DNA from: Capnocytophaga sp. ARDL2
GTDB lineage: Bacteria > Bacteroidota > Bacteroidia > Flavobacteriales > Flavobacteriaceae
Direction: 5' to 3'
DNA length: 64,000 nucleotides
Assembly (NCBI RefSeq): GCF_041530365.1
Contig: NZ_CP168034.1
Coordinates: 62,001-126,000, forward strand
How positions within the stretch are numbered: position 1 is the stretch's first letter; each line of letters begins with the position of its first letter. Positions 26,117 through 36,055 of this stretch are shown piece after piece. Below the pieces are notes generated by a model. The model made no database searches. It was not told where the DNA came from and saw nothing but the letters and a program-made list of their open reading frames with translations. The position numbers were made by a program, and so were the translations under genes.

Positions 26117-27061
26117 CTAAAAAAACTTAGTATTTGCTTCAATTTTAAATCCATTTAGAAAAGATTTTATATCTGTAGCCTTTTTTCCTGGCATTTGCAA
26201 CTGCAATATACTAATGTATCCATCTTTCACACACACTTTTAGAGATTGTTTATCATATACTAAATCTAACTGTTGATGTTTTGGTGTTGTGCCCTCAAAT
26301 TTTGCTTCATAAATCTTTACTTGAAATTCCTTTCCTTCGTGCTGCATATTACTCCAAGCTGTTGGGTATGGCGACAATCCTCTAATATGATTATAGATTT
26401 CTTTTCCACTTTTACTCCAGTCGATTTGCGTATTTTCTTTAAACAATTTATACGCTGTCTTTTGAGGCACTATTTCTTGTTTTTGAACGCTGACACTGCC
26501 ATGTGCAATTTGCTCTAAAGTTTCCACCACTGCCGTTTTCCCTAAATTCATCAAACGGTCATGGAGTGTCCCTACATTATCGTTTTCGTGTATTGCTTCT
26601 TTTTTGTGCAATATCATTGCTCCTGTATCTATCTGCTCATCTATAAAAAAAGTTGTTACTCCTGTTTCTGTTTCTCCATTAATTATTGCCCAATTAATAG
26701 GTGCTGCTCCTCTATATTCTGGCAACAACGATGCATGTAAGTTAAATGTTCCTTTTTCAGGCATTTGCCATACTTCTTTAGGCAACATCCTAAAGGCAAC
26801 TACTACTTGTACATCTGCCTCAAGTGCTTTTAACTTTTCTAAAAATTCTGAAGACTTTAAATTGGTTGGTTGCAACACTTTTAAATTATGTTTTACAGCA
26901 TATTTTTTTACAGCCGACTCAGAGAGCTTTTGACCTCTTCCTGCTGGTTTATCTGGTGCAGTTACTACACCTACTATTTTATGTTCAGTTTCCCTTATTG
27001 CATCCAATATTCCTACTGCAAAATCAGGTGTCCCCATAAACACGATACGCAACTTATCCAT
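26117..27061 (-). CDS. fmt: methionyl-tRNA formyltransferase
   Basis: This 314-residue enzyme transfers a formyl group from 10-formyl-THF to initiator Met-tRNA. The catalytic residues of the family are present: Asn107 and His109 in FNLHASLLPEYRGAAPINWA and Asp145 in FIDEQIDTG. The C-terminal OB-like domain (residues 205-314) binds the tRNA acceptor stem. It lies five bases downstream of the RecQ gene, so recQ-fmt form an operon. Its stop is only 67 bases from the HU start. Length and motifs are entirely normal. Confidence 0.96.
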   Translation of the reverse strand: MDKLRIVFMGTPDFAVGILDAIRETEHKIVGVVTAPDKPAGRGQKLSESAVKKYAVKHNLKVLQPTNLKSSEFLEKLKALEADVQVVVAFRMLPKEVWQMPEKGTFNLHASLLPEYRGAAPINWAIINGETETGVTTFFIDEQIDTGAMILHKKEAIHENDNVGTLHDRLMNLGKTAVVETLEQIAHGSVSVQKQEIVPQKTAYKLFKENTQIDWSKSGKEIYNHIRGLSPYPTAWSNMQHEGKEFQVKIYEAKFEGTTPKHQQLDLVYDKQSLKVCVKDGYISILQLQMPGKKATDIKSFLNGFKIEANTKFF

Positions 27062-27065
27062 AAAA

Positions 27066-28943
27066 TTATTTTACTATTATATAATTATTCTTTATTTCTA
27101 TTTTATTATTCATCAATAATTGATCAAGAAAGGGCAAAAGATCTTCCCATTGAGCTTGATGTTTTTCCAATAATTGATTTATAGCTATTTTATCTCCAGA
27201 ATCAAATTTCTTTAATTCTTTATCCCAATCTACTAAAATCGTTTTATTTTTTATACAAACCGAACATATTCCACAATCTATTGCTTCTTCTCCAAAATAA
27301 TTTGCGATTTGCTTTGACTTACACTCGTCTTCGTCAAGTACCCATTTGAGCATTTGATCAAATTGAGTTTTTTTTAATTCATTGTGTTGTTTTATGTATT
27401 TCAATCTTGGATTGAGTGTATAATCATCTTGTCTTATTTCATTGAATATTATTTCTAAATCATTTCCCTGATTTGAAAATGTACACCAACCTTTTTCTTT
27501 CCATTTGTTCAAAACGCCCAAAATCATCTCTTCACTATACATCAATTGTTTAGAAATGTGTTTTACATTGATTTCTGTTTCCATTTGTGAAACTCCTCGA
27601 TAATTTTGTATGATAAACAAAAACAATCTTTCTTCTATAGGATTATTTCTAAAAAACTGAATAGCATCGTCATTTTCTACTAAAAAATGTAAATATGAGC
27701 TGTACTGAAATTTTTTATCTAAGATAAAAATCCCTTGTCTGTCAAAAAACTGGAAAATCGATAATGTTTTTCCTTTATCTAAATTGTATTTTTCACAAAA
27801 AGCGGAAAAATTCATCAAAAATCTCAATCCATCTCCTTCGCCATAAGCAATTCTATAATATTGTACAAAGTGATGATATACTTTTTTGACATCTTCCTTT
27901 GAAATCAACGATCGCTCATACATCGTTTTAAAATGTTTCACAATTCGCTCATTACAAAAAACAATAGATTTCGATGGTTTTTGGTCTCTTCCAGCTCTAC
28001 CCACTTCTTGATAATAACTCTCTATGTTTTCAGGCAATTGTATATGTATTACGGTACGTACATTAGGTTTGTCAATTCCCATTCCAAAAGCGTTTGTAGC
28101 TACCATAACTTGGACTTCCTCGTCTAACCAATTTTGCAAAGTATTTTTCTTTTCACGGTATGACATACCTCCATGAAAAAAACTTGCCTTTACTCCCAAA
28201 TTATTCAAATGACTTGCCCACTCTACGGTTTGTTGACGATTTCTTACATAAACAATTGCAGGATTTTTCTGTAATGACAAAAGTTCTACCATTCGCTGCT
28301 CTATTGCTTCTGTATATTCGACTATATAAGACATTTCTGACCGTACAACTGATTTTTTAAAAACCACAGGATTTCTTAATTGCAATAACTTTTTAATGTC
28401 TTCTTGTACACGCAAATTAGCACTTGCTGTTAAAGCAATCATAGGAACTGAAGGGAAAATATCTCTAATTAAAAACAACTGTAGATATGAAGTTCTAAAA
28501 TCATGTCCCCATTGAGAAACACAGTGTGCTTCGTCAACTGCTATACAATTTATAGGCAACTGTCTCAAACGTTCAAGAAACCAAGGTTGAATCAATTTTT
28601 CAGGTGAAACATAAATGATTTTATATTGTCCATACAAACAATTATCCAACAAACGATAATTTTCTTCTTTATTATAAATTCCTGCAAAACTAATAGCTGG
28701 AATATCTTTTTGAATCAATTGATTTACCTGATCTTCCATCAAAGCGATCAGTGGAGAAATAACCAAACCTATTCCTTCTTTCATCAACATTGGAATTTGG
28801 TAGCACAAACTCTTTCCTCCACCTGTCGGAAGCAAGACAAAGGTATCATTTTCTTGTACAACTGATTGGATTATTTCATCCTGCTGTTGTCTAAAAGATG
28901 AATAGCCAAATTTTTCTTTTAATATATCTAACGCTTTATTCAA
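27066..28943 (-). CDS. recQ: RecQ-family ATP-dependent DNA helicase
   Basis: This is a 625-residue 3'-5' helicase for fork repair and recombination. Walker A is PTGGGKS at residues 39-45 and the DEAH box is VDEAHCVSQWGHDF at 136-149. The second RecA domain has ATNAFGMGIDKPNVR and the arginine finger in YQEVGRAGRD. The C-terminal zinc region keeps the cysteines in DECKSKQIANYFGEEAIDCG and ICSVC. There is no clear HRDC domain at the C-terminus, making it one of the shorter RecQ forms; many Bacteroidota carry a second, longer RecQ elsewhere. It is cotranscribed with fmt. Confidence 0.94.
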   Translation of the reverse strand: MNKALDILKEKFGYSSFRQQQDEIIQSVVQENDTFVLLPTGGGKSLCYQIPMLMKEGIGLVISPLIALMEDQVNQLIQKDIPAISFAGIYNKEENYRLLDNCLYGQYKIIYVSPEKLIQPWFLERLRQLPINCIAVDEAHCVSQWGHDFRTSYLQLFLIRDIFPSVPMIALTASANLRVQEDIKKLLQLRNPVVFKKSVVRSEMSYIVEYTEAIEQRMVELLSLQKNPAIVYVRNRQQTVEWASHLNNLGVKASFFHGGMSYREKKNTLQNWLDEEVQVMVATNAFGMGIDKPNVRTVIHIQLPENIESYYQEVGRAGRDQKPSKSIVFCNERIVKHFKTMYERSLISKEDVKKVYHHFVQYYRIAYGEGDGLRFLMNFSAFCEKYNLDKGKTLSIFQFFDRQGIFILDKKFQYSSYLHFLVENDDAIQFFRNNPIEERLFLFIIQNYRGVSQMETEINVKHISKQLMYSEEMILGVLNKWKEKGWCTFSNQGNDLEIIFNEIRQDDYTLNPRLKYIKQHNELKKTQFDQMLKWVLDEDECKSKQIANYFGEEAIDCGICSVCIKNKTILVDWDKELKKFDSGDKIAINQLLEKHQAQWEDLLPFLDQLLMNNKIEIKNNYIIVK

Positions 28944-28996
28944 TGTGAATGATTTTGTTTTACAAATCTAAATGTTTTTTTTGGATGATTCAAAAT

Positions 28997-29031
28997 AAAA
29001 AAGCTGTCTGACACGGGGCAAACAGCTTTTT
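28997..29031 (-). terminator. hairpin terminator after thioredoxin
   Basis: AAAAAAGCTGT and ACAGCTTTTT close a loop of about 14 bases, 25 bases past the thioredoxin stop. Read on the minus strand it ends in six Ts. Confidence 0.75.
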
Positions 29032-29055
29032 GTTATTTTAGATATACAAACTAAA

Positions 29056-29373
29056 TTAAACCAATTGGTTCAAAGCGTCAACATACGTTTGTTTCGGAGC
29101 AACACCAACTTGACGTCCTACTACCTCACCGTTTTGGAAGATCAATACCGTAGGAATATTTCTAACTCCGTATTGAGAAGCAAAATCTGAATTTGCATCT
29201 ACATCTACTTTTCCTACTACTGCTTTCCCTTCAAATTCTTCTGACAATTCATTGATTGTTGGAGTAAGCATTTTACATGGACCACACCATTCTGCCCAAA
29301 AATCCACTAATACTGGTTTGTCTGATTTCAATACTACTTCTTCAAATGTAGCGTCTGTTATCTCTAATGCCAT
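29056..29373 (-). CDS. trxA: thioredoxin
   Basis: This cytosolic thioredoxin of 105 residues has the canonical [11 protein letters not shown] motif (Cys30, Cys33). The buried Asp is in VLVDFW, and the cis-proline is in [10 protein letters not shown] with the following GxxVGxxVG turn ([15 protein letters not shown]). It reduces disulfides in ribonucleotide reductase, peroxiredoxins and similar partners. Single gene with its own textbook promoter (29402-29431) and terminator. Length is normal for the family. Confidence 0.97.
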   Translation of the reverse strand: MALEITDATFEEVVLKSDKPVLVDFWAEWCGPCKMLTPTINELSEEFEGKAVVGKVDVDANSDFASQYGVRNIPTVLIFQNGEVVGRQVGVAPKQTYVDALNQLV

Positions 29374-29401
29374 TTTTATTTATTTTTAATGATTTGTATC
29401 G

Positions 29402-29431
29402 CAAAGTTATCATTTTTTCTGAAGTATGCAA
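29402..29431 (-). promoter_or_regulatory. Bacteroidota-type promoter of trxA
   Basis: On the minus strand TTG (29431-29429) is followed after 19 bases by TAACTTTG (29409-29402). This is an exact match to TTG-N19-TAnnTTTG, placed 29 bases before the start codon. Confidence 0.75.
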
Positions 29432-29537
29432 ATCTATTATAATAACTTTTACTTATTAATGGATATTTTTTATTTATTGCTAAATATTTTAATAATTACA
29501 ATATAAACAATGTTTTTTTTAAATCAATCATCTCGAT

Positions 29538-29570
29538 AAAAAAAAACTGTCCGAAAATCTTCAGACAGTA
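29538..29570 (-). terminator. hairpin terminator after the PorP/SprF gene
   Basis: On the minus strand ACTGTCTGAAG pairs with the complementary TTCGGACAGT and runs into nine Ts, ten bases past the stop codon. Confidence 0.75.
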
Positions 29571-29579
29571 TTTAATATA

Positions 29580-30608
29580 TTAGAAGTTAACTGAAGGACA
29601 GTTACACTTATAGTGAGAACCTTTACAAGCAAAATTAAATCCAAACGACAACTGGTGCATTCCTTTACCATAGTTTACTGCACCTAAAGAGTGTGTATAA
29701 ACGTATCCCATTGTAAATTTACCTGTTTTAAATCCTACCAATGGAGACAATGAACTTTCATATTGTTGTCTTGTTTTATTGTTTTTGAAATGGTCTGCAC
29801 CATCAAAACTGGTTCTATAAGACAAACCTGCGTACAACTGTCCATTATTGAACTTTTTGTACATTTTCATGTTTACATCGGCTAATTTCTCTTGCGTTAC
29901 TTCTACATATTGCAACAACACTGAAGGTTCCCAACTGTATCCACTATCATTGTAATTGTTGAATCCTTTGAAATTTCCAAATACATATCCAGCTGATAAC
30001 ATATATCTTCTTTGATTTGTTGACTCTACATCTGAATATATTTCTTTATTTGTTGAAAACGCATTCTTTACTGTAAAATGTGTAAAGAAATCTAAAAAGT
30101 GATACGATGCACCTACATCAACCATAAAATTCATTGCATCTACTCTAGCACCTGGAGTAACTAAATCATCATGTGGCATTGCAACAAACTTTGTCTGATC
30201 TAATGTTGTTTGTGCAAATCCTGCATTCACACCAAAAGACAACATATTCAAATCATAATCACTACGAGAAAATGTGATGTGGTGAGCGTAAGTCAACTTT
30301 GCACCCAATTGAGAATGATATCCATTTTGGTCGTTAAACGTGGTCAAACCTACCCCCGATCTATCACCTAATCTTGTATCAACGGTTCCAGTAAATACTG
30401 TCGGAGCATTGCTATCTCCAATCCAGTTAAACCTAGATGCCGCTCTAATCTTTAGACAGTTTGAAGCTCCCGCCATAGACGGATGCAACAAATAGTAGTT
30501 GTCTGTCAAATAATCTGAATACACAGGTATTCCATCTTGAGCTTGAGTCGAGTGCATCATTAGTAATGATGCACCGATTATCATTAAAGGTTTTCTAAAA
30601 ATATTCAT
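29580..30608 (-). CDS. PorP/SprF family type IX secretion membrane protein
   Basis: This 342-residue outer-membrane protein has a signal peptide ending HSTQAQ and the family-typical opening DGIPVYSDYLTDNYYLLHPS, followed by NWIGDSNAPTVFTG and many amphipathic beta strands. PorP/SprF proteins support type IX secretion or surface anchoring of particular large cargo proteins encoded beside them. Here the gene follows the 1773-residue type-B cargo gene after three bases, exactly that arrangement. The last residues (CKGSHYKCNCPSVNF) carry three cysteines close to the C-terminus, a tail of uncertain role. A good terminator follows. Confidence 0.93.
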   Translation of the reverse strand: MNIFRKPLMIIGASLLMMHSTQAQDGIPVYSDYLTDNYYLLHPSMAGASNCLKIRAASRFNWIGDSNAPTVFTGTVDTRLGDRSGVGLTTFNDQNGYHSQLGAKLTYAHHITFSRSDYDLNMLSFGVNAGFAQTTLDQTKFVAMPHDDLVTPGARVDAMNFMVDVGASYHFLDFFTHFTVKNAFSTNKEIYSDVESTNQRRYMLSAGYVFGNFKGFNNYNDSGYSWEPSVLLQYVEVTQEKLADVNMKMYKKFNNGQLYAGLSYRTSFDGADHFKNNKTRQQYESSLSPLVGFKTGKFTMGYVYTHSLGAVNYGKGMHQLSFGFNFACKGSHYKCNCPSVNF

Positions 30609-30611
30609 ATC

Positions 30612-33600
30612 TTATCTTATTAAACTAAAGTGTCCTGTTGCTTCTTTTTCTAATCCTGTTCGTTTATCTACGTAGATTACTTTGAACCAGTAATCAGTTG
30701 CTGGCATTGGTTGCCCATTGTATGTTCCGTCCCAACCTGGTCCTGATCCACTGATTTGTTTCAATAATTTTCCGTATCTGTCAAAGATATAGATTTTTGA
30801 ATCTGGCTGATCTTTCAACGCCCTGATGTTCCATGTATCATTTTGCCCATCATTGTTTGGCGTAAAGAACAACGGATGACCCATCACTAATACCTCTTTC
30901 TCTAACGGACAGTAAACGCCGTTTTTCACTCTTATTCGCAGCATGTGTTCTCCTGGTATTACATTCATAAACACATTGCTCTCTTGCCATTCGCCTTCAT
31001 CTAATTGATACTCTAATGTAACTCCATTTCCTGCATTGGCAATTACTTCCATGCTTATCAATTCGCTAAAGTCTTCCGTAAATCGGATTTCTTCTAAAGT
31101 AATTCTTGGACCTTCTGTTACAACTATCGTTCGTGTAGATGTACAGCCTGTTGGCAAGTATGTTACTATCAATGTGTAATCTCCTGGAGCTACCGCTATA
31201 TAGCTACTTCCTGTTCCTACAACTACTCCATTCCCGTCCATCCATTGGAAAGTATAATCTCCTCCTTCTGGCAATCGTGTATCCATTGTGTATCCCTTGA
31301 TCAACTCTGATGGGTTGTGGAAATCAAAACACACTACGCCATTTGGTATATTTGGCACCTCTGGACCTGGAATCGTTGTTACTGTAAATGTCACTGTTGC
31401 TCTACATTGCATTCCTGGAATTGTGTTGAATACTACTGCTGTGATTTCATCTCCATCTGTACCATTGTACGAGGTTGGGTCTGCAATCAAGTTGCCTTGT
31501 GCATCGAAATAACGTACTGACAATGGTGTTGATATCTGCGTTCCGATGATTTCAGCATTCAAACGTGTCAAATCCATAACGGTATTTCCATCGTTTTGTG
31601 CATCGTCTTCACAGAATGCAGTGCTTACCGGCATAAAGGCTTTCACCTCTTCTTCTACTCTCAATTCAAACGAACCTATTCCGAAACATCCTACCTCGTT
31701 GTGATATACTCGCACCCAAATCTCTTGTACTGTCTGTACGATATTGGTGTAGATATAAGGTACTGGGGCATTATCATTGATTGCGTTTTCTTCGCTCGTA
31801 TAATATTTCACCATGTAATCTCCTGCTGGCAAGTTGCCCAATATCTCAGATTTTTTATCTTCTAAATTGAAAGTATGGTATCCGTTCGTGTTTTCGATAC
31901 ATACATACATTGGCGACAACTGTGGTACGTTTACCGTAGGTAGTACTACCAATTGCAACGGCACTACTACAAAACAAGAGTTACTTTCTATCGTTGGGTT
32001 GTTTGAAACTCGTACGTAAACAATTCCTGTTTGTGCAAGATACTGCGTTGGGTTCATAATCAACGAGTTTGGATCTGCCGTATAAGCTCCGTCTGAATTT
32101 GTATAGTATCTAAACGTCAAGTTGGCTATATCATTTGAAATCTCAAACTGTTTTGATGTCAAATCAAAGATACCTAACGGTGCATTGTCTGGCGATACAC
32201 ACGCTTTCAAAGGTGTTGGTGATTCATTTATCTCTGGCAATGGCAAGATGCGTACTTCCAATTCTGTATAGCTCACACATCCGTATTGGTTGGTTACTGC
32301 TATGTAAATCGTTTGATTCGCTGTACTTGTTACAAACGTTGTGGGGTCTGCGATTGCATTTACTTCGTTTGCTCTGTCTACTGCCGATGTATAGTAAGCA
32401 AATGTTACTCCGAATACTTGTACACCTCCTTGTATTTGAACTTCTCTAATGGTCAAATCCACTTGTTCTTGACCTACGTTTGGCAAGGTAGTTTCACACT
32501 TACTGATAGTCGTTGGTGTAGTCAATGCGAGTGGCATTCTTGTTTGGATGGTAAAACTACGCAAACGCAAACATTTTGACCCTACTCTATTTACTGTCAC
32601 CCAAATCGTTTGTGGATTTTCTGTATTTTCATACTGTGTTGGATTTCCAATCCAGTTGATTCCCTGCTCAGCATTTGCCAATGAAGTATAATATTTAATC
32701 TCTAATTCTGATGGATCTACTGATGCGTTCGTTGCATAAATCAATGCGTTTTGAACTGTCAAATCAAAAATCGAAATTCCATCATTTGTTTCTCCAAAGG
32801 TATCACATACATTTACTTCTGGCAAGGTTACTGGCATTGCCGGTGCTGTTTCTAAATGGAATGTGATTGGATACACTGTAAAACATCCATATGCATTCGT
32901 TACTCTAATCCAAACCACTGGGGTGGTCGTTTGCAAGTTGTTGTATGCTTGCGGTACTGCAATTGGTTGGATGTTGTTGATGGCATTGTTTTGTGTTTCG
33001 AAATATGAAACTGCAAATCCTGTCCCTTGAACCAATGGCAAAATATGTTCTACCAAATCAATCGTTCCAAATCCGCCGGTTCCTCCGATGTTACAGATTG
33101 AGAATGGCTCTGTTGGCAATGTAATCTGTGGATTGGGCTCTACTCTGATATCCATAGTAGTTGTAGAGAAACATCCTGTAGATTGGTTTACTACTCTAAT
33201 GTACAACGTTTGTACATTTGCTACTACGTTTTGATACGTCGTTGGCAATGGATTAACTCCTGTCAACGCATCGTTTGCTGTATAGTGGAAAGTAACTCCT
33301 AATCCTTGTTGCTCTCCGATAATCAACGGAATTCTCGACAATAAATCAAAGGTTTCAAATCCGTTTCCGTTTTCATCACACAATGTGTAAGATGGTACTA
33401 CGGCTGGAACTACTGGCGTTCTGTTGATACGCAAATTCAAGATTCCTACTGAAGTACATCCTGTAGCATTATTTGCCACTCGTACATATATGGTACTTGC
33501 TGTAGCATTTGAAAAAGCAGTTGGATTTACAATAGAATTTGATCCTGTCAATGCCAACTCTTGTGTTGTGTGATAGGTTACTGTATATTGACCTGCATCT

Positions 33601-35933
33601 AATGATCCTAAGAATACAGAAGTCGCTTCTGTCAAATCAAACACCTCAATCAAATCATTATCTGTATCACATGCATATAATGAATGTGATAAAGCTCCTA
33701 ATTCTGGTGTTGGTGTTACATTCAATTCCAATGGAACTACACTCGCACAGTTTGAGTTTTGATATCCAACTCTTACGTAAACCGTTTGATTGTTCAACAC
33801 GATGTTTTCGTATGCTGTTGGTGTAGCAATCGCATTTTGGTTCAAATTCGCATCTGTCAATGTTTCGTGATACGTAACTTGAACTCCCTCTGGAATTGGA
33901 TTACCTGCAATTTGAATTGCTGTCGCTTGCAAATTGAACACCGATCTACCGTCGTTTCCTTGATCACACAATGTCAATCCTGGAATTTCGATAGCCGTAG
34001 GCAATGCACGCAAGCTCAATTGCAACGGACGTACTACATAACATCCTGTTGTTGCATTTTGTACTCGAACGTAAATTGTTCCAGGTGTAGATGTATAACT
34101 CAAAGGCAATTGCAATTCTACATATCCCAATTCAGCATCCGCTTCATTTGCATAGTAAGAAACTGTCAACATTGGAGACAAAGTGATTTGATTGGTTGAC
34201 AAATTCAAATCAAATGTTCCTGCTCCATTTCCATTATCACATGCAATCGCTACTGGCAATGTTGCTGGGATGTTTGGAAGTGGACTAATGTATAAATAGA
34301 ATGATGTTACACCATATTCATTAAAATTGTCATTATTAGTAACTCTTACCCAAAGTCTTTCTCCATTTGTACCGTTGTAGTTTGACAATTGAGCATCTGG
34401 AATAGCATTGGTTTGGTTTATTGCATCATCTTCAGTAGAATGGAAGGTAACTGTAAAACCAGCATTGTTCCAATAAACATTTTGTTTATGAGGTTCTAAA
34501 TCAAAAGGCAATGAGGTTACAGACCCCTGATTTGCCATACATTGATGTAAATCTGGCAAATAGTTCAATGCCAATTCACATGTATTTACAGAAACTGTAA
34601 ACGACCTAACTTTATAACAAGGAGCATCTGTACGTTGAATTCTCACGTAAATTGTTTGCTCATTTGTCAAAGTATTATCATAAGCATACGTATATGGTAT
34701 TTCATTTTCTGCATTTTCTGCATCTTGAGCAGACAAATAGAAAGAATACGCTACGTGTGGAATATCCATAGTTGCGTGAGCATCACGCAAATCAAAATAA
34801 GTAAAATCTCCTAACATCTTACATTGAGAAAGATTTTGAAGAGGCAAATCTATATTAATAGCATCAAATTGCTCAATTGTAATAGGGTCTGGATTGATAA
34901 TACATCCACCAAATTGAGAAGTAATAATTACACCATAAACACCTGGTGCAGTTACTTCATACGAAGGTCCATTAGCACCAATGATATAATTTCCGTCTTT
35001 TGTCCATTGGAAGTGGAACAACGCAGGATCTAAAGCAGTATCTAACAAGTGAGTTTGCGCTTCACAGATAGCTGTACCATCAACTACCAATCTATCAGTA
35101 CCCAATTGTACTTCTCCAAAGCTAAATGAACCTGCTTCTAAGAATACAGCAGAATCCAATAAAACATCTCCTCTATCCTGAATAACCAATTTGATTCGAT
35201 AGGTCTGACCTGGAATTACTTCTGCACCCGCAGTCATCTTAACAGTTTCTCCATTAAAATTAATTGCAGATTGCTGACCTACATTAAAATTTCCGAAAAA
35301 CTGTGGATTTACAGAAGGACACGTTTGACCTCCCATAATGTACTGACTATCTCTAATTGTAATTACCGAAATAGGGTCATTAGTACCTGGCACAATCGCC
35401 AAATTGGTAGTTTCTCCAGTTGCCACATTTGTCAAAAAGAAAGCAAAAGAATCAGAATAGGAACATTGATGATTTCCATATTCATTAGAAGCAAAGATAA
35501 AGTTGAATGAAAACTCATTTACTTGTGGCACGAAATCAAACTCTAAAATCGTAGCATTATAATAATTTGAAAAAGGTAAAATTCCATTTAAGTAGTTGGT
35601 CAACTGTACGTCATGAGGCCATGAATTTACCCCAAAACTTTGACCTAATGCCCCTTGAGGTCCTTGAGCTGCAGTTGCACGTCCCGTACTCAACACAACC
35701 CCTGATTCCATAGGAAAAGCAGGATTGGTATTGGTAAAATACCCTATACCATTATCAGAACCAAAGTTTGTTCCTGTAATAGCATTAATATTACTCACAG
35801 TAGCACACGGCCCACTGACTAACACATTTTCTACTAACTGTACGGGCGTATGCGAGGTAGAACTCACCGTAATAGGCTGAGAATAACCACACAAAGCCGA
35901 CAAAGAAAATATTATTTTCAAAAATTTATTCAT
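30612..35933 (-). CDS. giant repetitive surface protein with T9SS type-B sorting domain
   Basis: This 1773-residue secreted protein has a signal peptide (MNKFLKIIFSLSALCGYSQ) and then a choice-of-anchor L-like domain (roughly residues 25-265, with FDFVPQVNEFSFNFIFASNE). About a dozen repeats of some 90-100 residues follow. Each has a (C)D..xxDGxxxFDL opening, a V(T/K)YYxTxxxAxxxxN centre, and a YVRVxNxxTGC closing strand. An Ig-like segment (residues 1530-1610) leads to a C-terminal type-B sorting domain, FFTPNNDGQNDTWNI ... FDRYGKLL ... WDGTYNGQPMPATDYWF. It is the size and kind of adhesin exported by the type IX system, related in architecture to SprB-like proteins. It should act on the cell surface or be released, and it is cotranscribed with porP/sprF. 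Confidence 0.92.
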   Translation of the reverse strand: MNKFLKIIFSLSALCGYSQPITVSSTSHTPVQLVENVLVSGPCATVSNINAITGTNFGSDNGIGYFTNTNPAFPMESGVVLSTGRATAAQGPQGALGQSFGVNSWPHDVQLTNYLNGILPFSNYYNATILEFDFVPQVNEFSFNFIFASNEYGNHQCSYSDSFAFFLTNVATGETTNLAIVPGTNDPISVITIRDSQYIMGGQTCPSVNPQFFGNFNVGQQSAINFNGETVKMTAGAEVIPGQTYRIKLVIQDRGDVLLDSAVFLEAGSFSFGEVQLGTDRLVVDGTAICEAQTHLLDTALDPALFHFQWTKDGNYIIGANGPSYEVTAPGVYGVIITSQFGGCIINPDPITIEQFDAINIDLPLQNLSQCKMLGDFTYFDLRDAHATMDIPHVAYSFYLSAQDAENAENEIPYTYAYDNTLTNEQTIYVRIQRTDAPCYKVRSFTVSVNTCELALNYLPDLHQCMANQGSVTSLPFDLEPHKQNVYWNNAGFTVTFHSTEDDAINQTNAIPDAQLSNYNGTNGERLWVRVTNNDNFNEYGVTSFYLYISPLPNIPATLPVAIACDNGNGAGTFDLNLSTNQITLSPMLTVSYYANEADAELGYVELQLPLSYTSTPGTIYVRVQNATTGCYVVRPLQLSLRALPTAIEIPGLTLCDQGNDGRSVFNLQATAIQIAGNPIPEGVQVTYHETLTDANLNQNAIATPTAYENIVLNNQTVYVRVGYQNSNCASVVPLELNVTPTPELGALSHSLYACDTDNDLIEVFDLTEATSVFLGSLDAGQYTVTYHTTQELALTGSNSIVNPTAFSNATASTIYVRVANNATGCTSVGILNLRINRTPVVPAVVPSYTLCDENGNGFETFDLLSRIPLIIGEQQGLGVTFHYTANDALTGVNPLPTTYQNVVANVQTLYIRVVNQSTGCFSTTTMDIRVEPNPQITLPTEPFSICNIGGTGGFGTIDLVEHILPLVQGTGFAVSYFETQNNAINNIQPIAVPQAYNNLQTTTPVVWIRVTNAYGCFTVYPITFHLETAPAMPVTLPEVNVCDTFGETNDGISIFDLTVQNALIYATNASVDPSELEIKYYTSLANAEQGINWIGNPTQYENTENPQTIWVTVNRVGSKCLRLRSFTIQTRMPLALTTPTTISKCETTLPNVGQEQVDLTIREVQIQGGVQVFGVTFAYYTSAVDRANEVNAIADPTTFVTSTANQTIYIAVTNQYGCVSYTELEVRILPLPEINESPTPLKACVSPDNAPLGIFDLTSKQFEISNDIANLTFRYYTNSDGAYTADPNSLIMNPTQYLAQTGIVYVRVSNNPTIESNSCFVVVPLQLVVLPTVNVPQLSPMYVCIENTNGYHTFNLEDKKSEILGNLPAGDYMVKYYTSEENAINDNAPVPYIYTNIVQTVQEIWVRVYHNEVGCFGIGSFELRVEEEVKAFMPVSTAFCEDDAQNDGNTVMDLTRLNAEIIGTQISTPLSVRYFDAQGNLIADPTSYNGTDGDEITAVVFNTIPGMQCRATVTFTVTTIPGPEVPNIPNGVVCFDFHNPSELIKGYTMDTRLPEGGDYTFQWMDGNGVVVGTGSSYIAVAPGDYTLIVTYLPTGCTSTRTIVVTEGPRITLEEIRFTEDFSELISMEVIANAGNGVTLEYQLDEGEWQESNVFMNVIPGEHMLRIRVKNGVYCPLEKEVLVMGHPLFFTPNNDGQNDTWNIRALKDQPDSKIYIFDRYGKLLKQISGSGPGWDGTYNGQPMPATDYWFKVIYVDKRTGLEKEATGHFSLIR

Positions 35934-36029
35934 CAGTACTAACTTATTTTTATTATGATTTTACAAAAGTCGTTCGTGTTAATTTTTAATTAAAGCCCAA
36001 ATATAACTATATGTTTTGATTTTCTTCAC

Positions 36030-36037
36030 TATTTTTG
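36030..36037 (+). promoter_or_regulatory. TAnnTTTG -7 element upstream of the NifU-like gene
   Basis: TATTTTTG is an exact match to the -7 consensus, 18 bases before the ATG at 36056. Because it overlaps the alternative start at 36035, it argues that the shorter start is used. Confidence 0.45.
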
Positions 36038-36055
36038 AAAAAAAATATCAAAAAT

